From Rhizobium aethiopicum (GTDB taxonomy: Bacteria > Pseudomonadota > Alphaproteobacteria > Rhizobiales > Rhizobiaceae), in the NCBI RefSeq assembly GCF_014197535.1, contig NZ_JACIFV010000043.1, positions 1 to 34,173 on the forward strand: a DNA stretch of 34,173 nt. The letters run 5' to 3'. Every line of letters starts with the position of its first letter. Position 1 is the first letter of the stretch. Under the pieces are notes generated by a model, which had not been told where the DNA came from, searched no databases, and was given only the letters and a program-made list of their open reading frames with translations. Shown one piece after another: positions 1 through 6,915 of the stretch. A program made the position numbers and the translations under genes.

Positions 1-173
1 TCAGAGAGTGGGCCTACGCTGTCGCCTATCCCAACTCAGACACGCGCGCCGCCGAGCTGCCACGATGGCTCCATCGCTACAATTGGCACAGGCCTTACGG
101 AAGCCTAAATTCAAAACCACCAATCAGCAGACTCGCTCTTACCCAGGACAACCTGTTGAGGCTCCACACCTAG
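1..173 (+). CDS. IS481-type transposase, C-terminal end (partial)
   Basis: Reading from base 3 gives an open frame with no start that ends at the TAG at 171-173. It contains REWAYAVAYPNSDTRAAELP and then WLHRYNWHRPYGSL and KPPISRL. The string 'YNWHRPHGSL...KPPISRL' is the hallmark C-terminus of IS481-type DDE integrases, so this is the tail of a transposase whose body lies left of the window. No start codon or catalytic residues are visible. The gene ends directly against a RIME-like repeat, so I could not identify the terminal inverted repeat of the element. Whether the full copy is intact cannot be judged here. Confidence 0.8.
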   Translation, partial: REWAYAVAYPNSDTRAAELPRWLHRYNWHRPYGSLNSKPPISRLALTQDNLLRLHT

Positions 174-286
174 AGCGGTTCAGCTTTTTCATGGAAGCGC
201 AGAAACCGCTCTAAGTTTTTGTTTTTACGCACTCCGGGACGGAAAACCGATTCACACTTTTCCTAGAATTGCTCTAGCAGCCCAAC
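172..286. repeat. RIME-like intergenic mosaic repeat
   Basis: The stretch has inverted arms AGAGCGGTT (172-180) and AACCGCTCT (204-212). A second imperfect palindrome follows, in which a 'CGGGACGGAAAACCG' block faces 'TTTTCCTAGAATTGC'. This wording (AGAGC..AATTC..GGAAAA..TTTTCC..CGGA..GCGTAAAA, read on the minus strand) matches the Rhizobium-specific intergenic mosaic elements and related palindromes scattered through rhizobial genomes. The match is from memory, so the exact ends are approximate. It lies between the transposase end and the next gene. Confidence 0.6.
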
Positions 287-364
287 CCTCTTGCCCGCAG
301 GCGTTGAAACAAATAACCTCCCGCTCGATTACTTCGATGATCAACCAGAGGAGAACTAAACCCA

Positions 365-676
365 ATGAGATTGATGGCAGTCGTTGGCGTTGCACTTAGC
401 CTGGGCTGTATTTCGGCCGCAGAATCTCCTTCAAACTATCAATCCTACAGCGGCGTACGGGTCGACACAGACGCCACCCTCCTCTCTCGATACGATAAAG
501 CTCTTCAGTGGTGCGTGCCGGAGGCAGGCTCATGGCGACGCGGGTCACCGGATCCGCAGAGCCTGTACTATAACGCGGCGCTCAGAAATTGCCTCTACAG
601 GCGCGGCTTTGTCGATCGAGGCGTCTACGCTTACCCCATCCCCAAGATTTACTTCGATCATTTCCTGGATCGCTGA
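365..676 (+). CDS. Small exported protein, unknown function
   Basis: A 103-residue protein. Its start has a good ribosome-binding site (GAGGAG about 10 nt upstream of ATG 365). Residues 1-19 (MRLMAVVGVALSLGCISAA) form a short signal peptide with a likely signal peptidase I site after Ala18/Ala19. The mature part is polar and aromatic-rich, with cysteines near residues 50 and 76 that could pair after export. I recognise no domain. It lies in an accessory stretch beside an insertion-sequence end, so it may be strain-specific. The start and reading frame look sound; the function is unknown. Confidence 0.6.
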   Translation: MRLMAVVGVALSLGCISAAESPSNYQSYSGVRVDTDATLLSRYDKALQWCVPEAGSWRRGSPDPQSLYYNAALRNCLYRRGFVDRGVYAYPIPKIYFDHFLDR

Positions 677-931
677 GAAGAACCGAACGGTTCTAGTCTG
701 CCATAGGACTTCAAAAGCCAGGAACACAAGCCCGGCTGTATCGGCGTGGCTTGTCGACGGCGGCGGCCGCATATCAGCTTTTGGCGCTGTCGGATGACCG
801 CCCCTTGCCGTCCGGCAATTACCGCAGGGATGATGGAAGCTACAGCGCCGCTTTCAGGGCAACGGGAGCAGCGGGATCGGACCGAGCTCCATAAGTGCGG
901 AGGTCGGGAGCTGCGGGATGGACTGCGAACC
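677..931. other. Intergenic stretch, no convincing gene
   Basis: A perfect short palindrome, GAACCGAACGGTTC (680-693), follows the upstream stop codon directly. The rest holds only overlapping open frames on both strands without signal, motif or ribosome-binding site. I see no gene here. Confidence 0.4.
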
Positions 932-1326
932 TCATCCGACGGTCGAGACAGCATGGACTTTCATGTCATCGCGAACTTCGTAGAACTTGTCGCCATCGAT
1001 ATAGATAAAGTGGCAGCTTGGCTTTTCGCCTTTGCCGGCAGAACAGGCCTTATCGCCCTTGAAGGTGAGTTTTGTTTTCACGTCGATCGTTTTGCCGCCG
1101 ATATCGGCTTTACCGGTAATGGTGCCCTTCTTCCAACTCCAAACGAGTTCGGCGGACACAGGCTTTTCCAGATCGAGAATTTCTACTTTCACAGGCTTAC
1201 CGTCAGCCAAAGCTTTGAACTCGTCCATTGTAGCCTTTTTGGCGCCCGCAGGAAGATCAACGGCGTAGGCGTTCATTGCATATAGAAATGCAGCGGCGCC
1301 GATGTTCAAAAAAAAATCGTTCTCAT
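932..1326 (-). CDS. Small exported protein; start disrupted by an A9 tract
   Basis: The long minus-strand frame encodes a mature-looking region beginning VDLPAGAKKATMDEFKALAD and ending near KFYEVRDDMKVHAVSTVG, with two cysteines nine residues apart. The only ATG with a Shine-Dalgarno sequence (AGGGGG, about 6 nt upstream) is at 1326-1324. It is out of frame: it reads MRTIFF and hits TGA after the tract at 1308-1316 (nine A on the plus strand, nine T in the coding strand). One more T would join it to a proper signal peptide (MRTIFFLNIG-AAAFLYAMNAYA). Without that, the frame can only start at a GTG at 1360 with no ribosome-binding site, or at a TTG. The mature domain faintly resembles DUF995 secreted proteins, but I cannot confirm it. 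It may be a phase-variable gene, a frameshifted remnant, or a sequencing error. Confidence 0.55.
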
Positions 1327-1360
1327 ACTCGCCCCCTAAGAATTGACAGGGAGGGTACAC

Positions 1361-1892
1361 GCCGTTTTCGGCGGCAGCATCCCACCTATTGTGGCTAGGA
1401 ACAGTAAGGCTTAGGTTGAAACATATATAATTCTACAACATTTCAACTTTTCGGCGACATCCTCAGGATTTCCGTATTTTTATTGGCTGCGGCGTACAAC
1501 ACGAATAAACCTCTTGCGACAATTACTGGACAGTCTTGGACAATATTATTCGCCTCCGCGACGTATCAAAGATGATCTCTATGGAACTGTTTGCCGCCTG
1601 CGTGACGACATGACAGCCAACCGAAATTGTCATGGCTCCGGTATCGGAAAGACCAGCCACGAAGAAGATCAATATTTCTCTCCCCATAGAACAACTGCGA
1701 GGCCGAGAGCGTCTGAACATTCGCCGTTGCGCTCGATGTGCCGCCGAAGGACCCGCGCCGCAATTGGGATCAGCCGCCTCCATGTCAAATGAGGGGTCCG
1801 AGCAAATTTCCCTTATAATCTGGCGATTGGAACCCGAGCCATGGATGAATTGCCCTGCCCACGCTCTCTAAATTGGCAGGTTCGAGTTCAGG
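1361..1892. other. Intergenic stretch, no convincing gene
   Basis: About 530 bases with several short overlapping open frames on both strands (for example within 1514-1792). None has a credible ribosome-binding site, signal sequence or recognisable motif. The segment is moderately AT-rich near 1420-1500, which may include the promoter of the minus-strand gene to its left. It may be decayed DNA; nothing more can be supported. Confidence 0.4.
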
Positions 1893-2119
1893 ATTGTTCG
1901 GGATACGCCACCACCTGAGCGGTGTTTTTCGGCGCGATCACACGCATTCGAAGCCGTTGCGCTGAGTATAGGCTTCCGCCAAAGCCTGCGCTTCGAAGGC
2001 GAATTTCACCTTCTGGCATGTGTCGGCAGAGGAGCGGTGTGCCCATTATCTAATCAGTCTTGAAAGCGACTCATGATCGAATCGAGCACCCCAGAGAGGG
2101 TGTTGGCGATGCCACGGCC
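1893..2119 (-). pseudogene. Decayed copy of the NDUFS4-like complex I gene
   Basis: This stretch aligns base by base with the intact NDUFS4-like gene at 5314-5619 in the same orientation. Shared blocks include CGGCGCGAT, GCCGTTGCGCTG, TAGGCTTC, GCCTGCG, TTCGAAGG and CTGATCGAAT-like text in the same order and spacing. Relative to the intact gene there is a 1-nt deletion around 1945-1955, other small indels and many substitutions, so no frame survives. The alignment fades at both ends and lacks the start region. It is a relic of a paralogue or of a duplication, about 3.2 kb from the functional copy. Confidence 0.75.
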
Positions 2120-2512
2120 CTCTCAATTAGCCCCAATTGTGAAGGCGAAGCTGCCAAAAATTGAAAAAATCAGAAAAAATGTTGAATCCGGCCTGGGCGG
2201 CAGGATTCCAGTCATGTCCATGAGGTTTTCCTAATCTTTTCAATGGGCGGGTGCCGCCATAGTTGCAGAAAGAATAATTCGCGGCACGCGAGATATATAT
2301 TTTGTCCCAATTTTGGCAAATCGAATTTCCACAAATATTTCAAAATGTAACTTGGGAGTGATCTGGATATTGTGGCAGCAATATGGCTATGTTTCTCAAG
2401 TACTTACTGTTTCGATGCTGTTGCACCCTTCAGAACGTCGTCCTATAAGCCCCGCCGCAACGCATGATTAACCACTAAATATTAGACAACGCTGAAGTTG
2501 AGGAACAAAACC
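2120..2512. other. AT-rich upstream region of the RTX gene
   Basis: This stretch is clearly AT-richer than its neighbours and holds no convincing gene. It presumably carries the promoter of the secreted-protein gene at 2513. Runs such as AAAAAATCAGAAAAAATG (2164 onward) and AAATATTTCAAAATG suggest a silencer-prone or regulated promoter. No clear -35/-10 pair stands out. Confidence 0.4.
2367..2384. promoter_or_regulatory. Inverted repeat, possible operator upstream of the RTX gene
   Basis: ATATTG-N6-CAATAT is a perfect 6-bp inverted repeat with a 6-nt centre, 128 bases upstream of the ATG at 2513. Its spacing (ATTG...CAAT) would suit a LysR-type or other dimeric regulator. The site could be chance; no regulator gene is adjacent. 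Confidence 0.3.
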
Positions 2513-4591
2513 ATGACAACATACTACGTAGCTTCGAGCAGCAGCGGCGGCGGTAACGGCAGTGCCTCCTCTCCTTTTCGCACGATCAGTGAGGCGATGG
2601 CTTCGAACCTTAAGCCTGGCGACGAGGTCGTGGTGAAACCGGGGACCTACAACGAGAGCATCAACATCGACAAGGACGGCTCGGCGGCAGGCGACATCAC
2701 GCTCCGCTCGGAAGTGCCCGGCGGGGCGCTGATCCGGCCGCCCGCGGGCTCGTGGAACGCGATCAGTGTCAACGCCAACCACGTGGTAATCGACGGCTTT
2801 GACATCGGCGGCGCCAAAGGCGACGGCATCGAAGCGAACAATGTCCACCACGTCCAGATCCTCAACAACAAGGTCCACGGCAGCGGGGAGTCGGGCATCC
2901 AGTTCAACCAGTCGGACTTCGTCCACATCGAAGGCAACGAGACTTACAATAACGCTTCGACAGGCTGGTTCTCGGGCATCTCCATCTACCAGAACCGGAA
3001 CATCACCGGTGATACCTCGACGGACGGATACCGGAACATCGTGCGCAACAACATCTCGCACGACAACGTCACAAAGTCTGGTGAGCACACCGACGGCAAC
3101 GGCATCATCATCGACGATTTCCAGAGCACGCAGGCGAGCGGTAACCCGAACTACACGTTCAAGACCCTGGTCGACAACAACCTCGTCTACGGGAACGGCG
3201 GCAAAGGCATTCAGGTTACCTGGAGCGACTCCGTCACTGTGTCGAACAACACCGCATACCACAACAATCAGGACCCGGCGAACACCGGCACCTGGCGGGG
3301 CGAGCTCAGCAACTCGGCATCGAGCAACAACACCTGGGTCAACAACGTCGCCGTAACCGACCCGTCGCTGAACAAGAACAACACTGCGATCGATAATACG
3401 TCAAGCGGCGGCACCAACAACAACGTCGTCTGGGCCAACAACATCACGTATAACGGCACGGCCGGCCAAGCCTCGGTCAAGACGGACGGCGGCAACGCGA
3501 TGCCGAGCACGGCGAACGGCAACCAGCTCGGCGTTGACCCTAAATTCGTAGGGGCATCGAGCGACAACTTCCACCTCAGCTCCAGCTCGACGGCGATCGA
3601 CCACGGGACCAGCAAGTACGGCGTCAGCTCCGTCGATCTGGACGGCGACCATCGCGTCGTTGGAACTGTCGACATGGGTGCCTATGAATCCGGCTCCAGC
3701 CCCACATCGGGAACGCCAACCACGCCGACTTCGCCAACAGCGCCGACTTCGCCAACCGCGCCGACTTCGCCAACCGCGCCGACGTCGCCAGCCTCACCGA
3801 CTTCACCGACTTCGCCGACGTCACCGACTTCGCCGACGCAACCGACTTCGCCGACCACCACGAAGGAATATACCGGCACCAACGGCAATGACATCATGCC
3901 GCACACCGGTGAGTCCAACGGCGGCAACGAAACCTTCAAGGGTCTCGCCGGCAATGACGTGTTGAAGGGCGGCGCCGGCGCGGACGTGCTCGATGGCGGT
4001 ACTGGCAACGACACGGCCAGCTATGCGGGTTCCGACGCGGGGGTCCATGTCAGCTTGGCGACTTGGACCGCATCGGGCGGGCACGCCACCGGTGACAAGC
4101 TCGTCAGCATCGAGAACGTGACCGGCTCCAGCTACGACGACGTGCTGGCCGGCGGCAATAACGGCGGCAACGTTCTCAATGGCGGGGCCGGCGCGGACAA
4201 GCTTGACGGCGGCGCCGGCGCGGACGTCATCATTGGCGGTGCCGGAAAGGACATCATGACCGGTGGCACCAGCTCGGATACATTTGTCTTCAAAACTGCG
4301 ACGGAAACTGGGTCCGGCTCGAACCGCGACGTCATCAGCGACTTCCAGCACGGCGTGGATAAGATCGACCTCTCGGCGATAGATGCGAATGGCTCTGCGC
4401 AGGGCGATGCAGCCTTCCATTTCCAGGCGCAGGAGAATGCCTTGTTCGACAAGAAGGCTGGCGCGCTCGCGTGGCACTACGAGGACGACCATACCGTTAT
4501 CCAGGCCGATTTGAACGGCGACGGCGTTCATGACTTCGAGATTCAGCTGCAGGGCCACGTCCAGCTGGGAGCAGGCGATTTTCTCCTGTAA
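2513..4591 (+). CDS. Secreted beta-helix protein with RTX repeats (type I secretion substrate)
   Basis: A 692-residue protein. ATG 2513 is preferred to the in-frame TTG at 2498 because GAGGAA (2500-2505) sits at the right distance before it. Residues 1 to about 392 form a right-handed parallel beta-helix: an opening YYVASSSSGGGNGSASSPF, then many N-rich coils such as VHHVQILNNKVHGS and NIVRNNISHDN, closing with VDLDGDHRVVGTVDMGAYE. About 58 residues of Pro-Thr-Ser linker follow. From about 458 to 600 come RTX calcium-binding nonapeptides (GGAGADVLDGGTGND and similar). The last 90 residues (DTFVFK, DVISDFQHGVDKIDLSAID) match the serralysin-type C-terminal secretion domain. There is no signal peptide, as expected for type I export (PrsDE-like in rhizobia). 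The fold is shared by polysaccharide lyases (PL9-like) and alginate epimerases; I see no decisive catalytic motif. No transporter genes are nearby. Confidence 0.85.
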   Translation: MTTYYVASSSSGGGNGSASSPFRTISEAMASNLKPGDEVVVKPGTYNESINIDKDGSAAGDITLRSEVPGGALIRPPAGSWNAISVNANHVVIDGFDIGGAKGDGIEANNVHHVQILNNKVHGSGESGIQFNQSDFVHIEGNETYNNASTGWFSGISIYQNRNITGDTSTDGYRNIVRNNISHDNVTKSGEHTDGNGIIIDDFQSTQASGNPNYTFKTLVDNNLVYGNGGKGIQVTWSDSVTVSNNTAYHNNQDPANTGTWRGELSNSASSNNTWVNNVAVTDPSLNKNNTAIDNTSSGGTNNNVVWANNITYNGTAGQASVKTDGGNAMPSTANGNQLGVDPKFVGASSDNFHLSSSSTAIDHGTSKYGVSSVDLDGDHRVVGTVDMGAYESGSSPTSGTPTTPTSPTAPTSPTAPTSPTAPTSPASPTSPTSPTSPTSPTQPTSPTTTKEYTGTNGNDIMPHTGESNGGNETFKGLAGNDVLKGGAGADVLDGGTGNDTASYAGSDAGVHVSLATWTASGGHATGDKLVSIENVTGSSYDDVLAGGNNGGNVLNGGAGADKLDGGAGADVIIGGAGKDIMTGGTSSDTFVFKTATETGSGSNRDVISDFQHGVDKIDLSAIDANGSAQGDAAFHFQAQENALFDKKAGALAWHYEDDHTVIQADLNGDGVHDFEIQLQGHVQLGAGDFLL
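3719..3858 (+). repeat. Tandem repeats encoding the PTSP linker
   Basis: The linker is encoded by near-identical 18-bp units (ACTTCGCCAACCGCGCCG and variants, encoding TSPTAP). These change to 9-bp units (ACCGACTTC-like, encoding PTS) towards the 3' end. All unit lengths are multiples of three, so gain or loss of units would change linker length without breaking the frame. Confidence 0.7.
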
Positions 4592-4599
4592 TCATACCC

Positions 4600-4627
4600 G
4601 TTGCGGCGGTCGTCCGATCGCCGCAAC
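4600..4627. terminator. Hairpin after the RTX gene
   Basis: Perfect arms GTTGCGGCG (4600-4608) and CGCCGCAAC (4619-4627) with a 10-nt loop start 9 bases after the TAA. There is no T run behind it, so it may stabilise the mRNA end or act as a weak terminator. Confidence 0.45.
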
Positions 4628-4664
4628 AATGGTGCTAACAATCGCCAAATGTCGACGGCGGGGT

Positions 4665-4767
4665 AAAACCGCCACGCGGCGCGCAAGCTTCGGCTACTTC
4701 AGCGCGTGGATGAGCAAGCTGGGAGGGCGTAGCCCGAGCGGCGATCCCATCCACGCGCTGCGGTTTT
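4665..4767. repeat. Structured inverted-repeat element
   Basis: Outer arms AAAACCGC (4665-4672) and GCGGTTTT (4760-4767) enclose perfect 13-bp inner arms CAGCGCGTGGATG (4700-4712) and CATCCACGCGCTG (4748-4760). The 5' side carries a 27-nt insertion that holds a small AGC-TTCG-GCT hairpin. The apical part contains GGGC-GTA-GCCC (4725-4735). No open frame accounts for it. It could be a palindromic repeat, a miniature mobile element or a structured RNA. I do not recognise it. Confidence 0.55.
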
Positions 4768-4884
4768 CAATCCACCTAATCTTGATCCACAGCAGCATTG
4801 AAGCCTCGTCTTAGGGCGAAACAGCGCAAGAACTGCTGCGACCAGCGGGACGCCTCTGTCCAACACCGTACTGGAAAACCTGGC

Positions 4885-4980
4885 AGATCCCTTTTCCGTC
4901 TTAGCAGCAGGAAAGCGCGGGTGTTCCTCCTGTGCGATCCGTGTTTGTCAAGACTTGCCCCGCTTCGGCGGGGCTTTCTC
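4885..4980 (+). ncRNA. Candidate small RNA ending in a strong terminator
   Basis: A perfect 7-bp GCCCCGC-TTCG-GCGGGGC hairpin followed by TTTCT (4957-4979) lies about 370 bases after the RTX gene, with no gene in between. The 60-odd bases before it contain TTCCTCCTG (CCTCCT at 4926-4931), an anti-Shine-Dalgarno motif typical of rhizobial trans-acting small RNAs. No convincing promoter is visible, so the 5' end is a guess. It may simply be the late terminator of the RTX transcript. Confidence 0.3.
4957..4979 (+). terminator. Rho-independent terminator
   Basis: GCCCCGC (4957-4963), TTCG loop, GCGGGGC (4968-4974), then TTTCT. The T-rich side shows that it works on the plus strand. Confidence 0.75.
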
Positions 4981-5179
4981 GGATCGAACACCCGAGCCGA
5001 TGCAATCAATCAGTTGATCTTGGGCTAATGCGCAGCTGGGAGGCCGCGTATACTGAGCAAAACGCTCGCCCAGCAAGCGATTCGGCTGCAACTGTTGCCC
5101 GCGGAAGGCCGCCAAGAAAACGCTCGCAATATCTTTTGAGAAACTGAACGAGAACACCTAACTCCTTAACCGAAGCAGG

Positions 5180-5256
<77 letters not shown>

Positions 5257-5313
5257 GTCCGGCGGTCACGTTTAAAGAGCGCGACCGAATGCGCCATATG
5301 TGGACGAGAAATC

Positions 5314-5619
5314 TCAATGCGTCCAGGGTTGCGTGCGGGTATAGCGGAAATTATCCGGGTAGGCCACAACCTGACGGGCCGGGTCCTTCGGCGCGATGAC
5401 GCGGTATTCGATGCCGTTGCGCTGGGCGTAGGCTTCGGCAAGCGCCTGCGTTTCGAAGGTGAGCTTTACCTGCTGGCGCATGTCACCCGAGGAAGTGTAG
5501 CCCATGATCGGATCGATCTTGCGCGGCGACTCCTGATCGAATTCAAGCACCCAGAGATGGGTCTTGGCCTTGCCGGACTGCATGGCGGTCTTAGCAGGAC
5601 GATAGATCTTGGCAGACAT
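5314..5619 (-). CDS. NDUFS4-like complex I accessory subunit (ETC complex I conserved region)
   Basis: A 101-residue protein starting MSAKIYRPAKTAMQSGKAKT, followed by HLWVLEFDQESPRKIDPIMGYTSS, then QVKLTFETQALAEAYAQRNGIEYRV and a C-terminus rich in aromatic residues (YPDNFRYTRTQPWTH). This matches the alphaproteobacterial homologue of the 18-kDa NDUFS4 subunit, which stabilises the NADH-binding arm of respiratory complex I on the cytoplasmic side. The ATG at 5619 is chosen over an in-frame start at 5667 because family members begin at the MSAKIYRP block. It sits just upstream of tRNA-Arg. A degraded second copy lies at 1893-2119. Confidence 0.88.
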   Translation of the reverse strand: MSAKIYRPAKTAMQSGKAKTHLWVLEFDQESPRKIDPIMGYTSSGDMRQQVKLTFETQALAEAYAQRNGIEYRVIAPKDPARQVVAYPDNFRYTRTQPWTH

Positions 5620-6010
5620 GACTGCGGCATCTCCGAATATGCGGGGACAGAGCGCCCCGCCCTTCATGGTCTCAATCCCGTTGCCGGGCCCTTGCTTCGT
5701 CGTTTGCGATAACGCGAAGAGTTGAATTTTGCTTATCCGCGAATCCCCGTTTTTTCAAGAAAAAAGCGGATCGCGACGCCGCTGCCACAGCCACACCGAC
5801 AATGCGCCAATGTGTTGGGCAAGGCTTATCGTTAACTCGGGCGGCTCAGCACATTCATCCCTGATGTCGCTTGCCATTCCACCTAAATCCGCAGGAATTC
5901 CAGGCGATTGCGCAATATTACCAATTGTCTCATGTTGTGATCACAAGCTGATTGCCGCAGCCGGCCACGCGCACTAGTTTGCGCCTCAATCGGCTTCAGT
6001 GGATGCACGC
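5620..6010. other. Intergenic stretch with a long imperfect hairpin
   Basis: The stretch contains an imperfect hairpin at 5738-5775 (CGCGA...TTTTTT-CAAG-AAAAAA...TCGCG). It may act as a terminator between transcripts or as a structured 5' region of the minus-strand gene. An open frame at 5729-5977 has no ribosome-binding site or recognisable features. I see nothing else. Confidence 0.4.
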
Positions 6011-6124
6011 ATGATGAGACGTTCGACAGAGTTCAATGCCATTATGATAGGAGCTGGCATCACCGCTTTCTTCTATGTCGCTATCAGCTATGCCCAATAT
6101 ATCGGCCTGATCGCCCGCGGCTAA
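6011..6124 (+). CDS. Small membrane protein (37 residues), unknown
   Basis: A short frame begins ATGATGAGACGTTCG and ends at TAA 6122-6124. The product starts MMRRSTEFNAIMIGAGITAF and continues FYVAISYAQYIGLIARG. It has a basic N-terminus, one hydrophobic helix of about 20 residues and a short tail ending ARG, as expected for a single-pass small membrane protein. The ribosome-binding site is weak (GTGG about 9 nt upstream). It is in a gap between two tRNA genes and is shorter than many gene callers report. Confidence 0.45.
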   Translation: MMRRSTEFNAIMIGAGITAFFYVAISYAQYIGLIARG

Positions 6125-6288
6125 GGCTGATCGCCCTTGACGTCCAATTGCGGCTCACAGGTAAATTGACGGCCGACCGCGCTTTTCCCCCTTGCATCCA
6201 CAGGCCTGGTGAGAAATCTCCGGCGACAGCTGGATTTATGGGTTGCGACGGCGAAGTGAACCGTGTATTCCCGCTGCCAATCACGGCA

Positions 6289-6365
<77 letters not shown>

Positions 6366-6428
6366 TTCAATATCCTGATTTCTTGGATTTCTTTTTAGCC
6401 GCATCGCACCTCGCGAGCTGGTGCGCCG

Positions 6429-6914
6429 TCACTTCGCCTTCGTCGTCGTGGCGCTGACGATTCTGTCGCCCGGCTTGATTCCGAGTTTGGTGACGATGCC
6501 GGCATTGAGTTCGACGACGTATTTCACCGGGCTCATCGAATCGATGATGTCGCGTGAATAGGGTTTTGCGTTTTCCTTGATGTGGCGGATCGTGCCGGTG
6601 TCGTCGGCAAAGAGCATGTCGAGCGGCAGGATGGTGTTCTCCATCCACATGGCGACGCGCCGTGTTTGCCCGAAGTCGAAAATCATGCCGGCGTCATCGG
6701 CCATCGACTTGCGGAACATCAGCCCGCGGGCGCGCTGATCACCGGTGGCGGCGACCTCGACGGTGAAATGCAGCATCTTGCCCGCGGCTGTCTGGATGAG
6801 CAGCGGCTCCTTGTCGAACCGCATCTCCTCCTCAGCCAAAGCCGGCAGGGCGACCAAGAAAAAAAGCGCCATGACGGCGCTTCTGATCGCATGAAACAGG
6901 ACAAGACCGCACAT
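6429..6914 (-). CDS. Exported DUF192 protein
   Basis: A 161-residue protein with an N-terminal hydrophobic export signal (AIRSAVMALFFLVALPALA, cleavage likely near residue 27). The body has the DUF192 pattern: HFTVEVAATGDQRARGLMFR, MIFDF, WMENTILPLDMLF, then VVELNAGIVTKLGIKPGDRI. The family is periplasmic or membrane-associated and of unproven function. Its ATG is one base from the TGA of the cold-shock gene upstream (TGACATG), so translation is probably coupled. The first ATG was chosen because of that junction; an internal ATG about 14 codons later is possible. Confidence 0.85.
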   Translation of the reverse strand: MCGLVLFHAIRSAVMALFFLVALPALAEEEMRFDKEPLLIQTAAGKMLHFTVEVAATGDQRARGLMFRKSMADDAGMIFDFGQTRRVAMWMENTILPLDMLFADDTGTIRHIKENAKPYSRDIIDSMSPVKYVVELNAGIVTKLGIKPGDRIVSATTTKAK

Positions 6915-6915
6915 G

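Noticed and set aside
1514..1792. Overlapping short frames on both strands
   Set aside because: No ribosome-binding site, export signal or motif; frames overlap one another without a clear winner.
1873..1890. GCAGGTTCGAGTTC resembling a tRNA T arm, considered as an att remnant of tRNA-Arg
   Set aside because: Only about 11 bases match, in the opposite orientation to tRNA-Arg, and the 3' acceptor part is missing.
2468..3262. 264-residue frame antisense to the beta-helix region
   Set aside because: Repetitive Val/Asp-rich text is the complement of the Asn/Ser-rich coils; no start signal.
3719..3858. Short tandem repeats considered as a CRISPR array
   Set aside because: Units are 9-18 bp without spacers and encode the PTSP linker in frame.
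5729..5977. 82-residue plus-strand frame
   Set aside because: Overlaps a long hairpin, lacks a ribosome-binding site and has no recognisable features.
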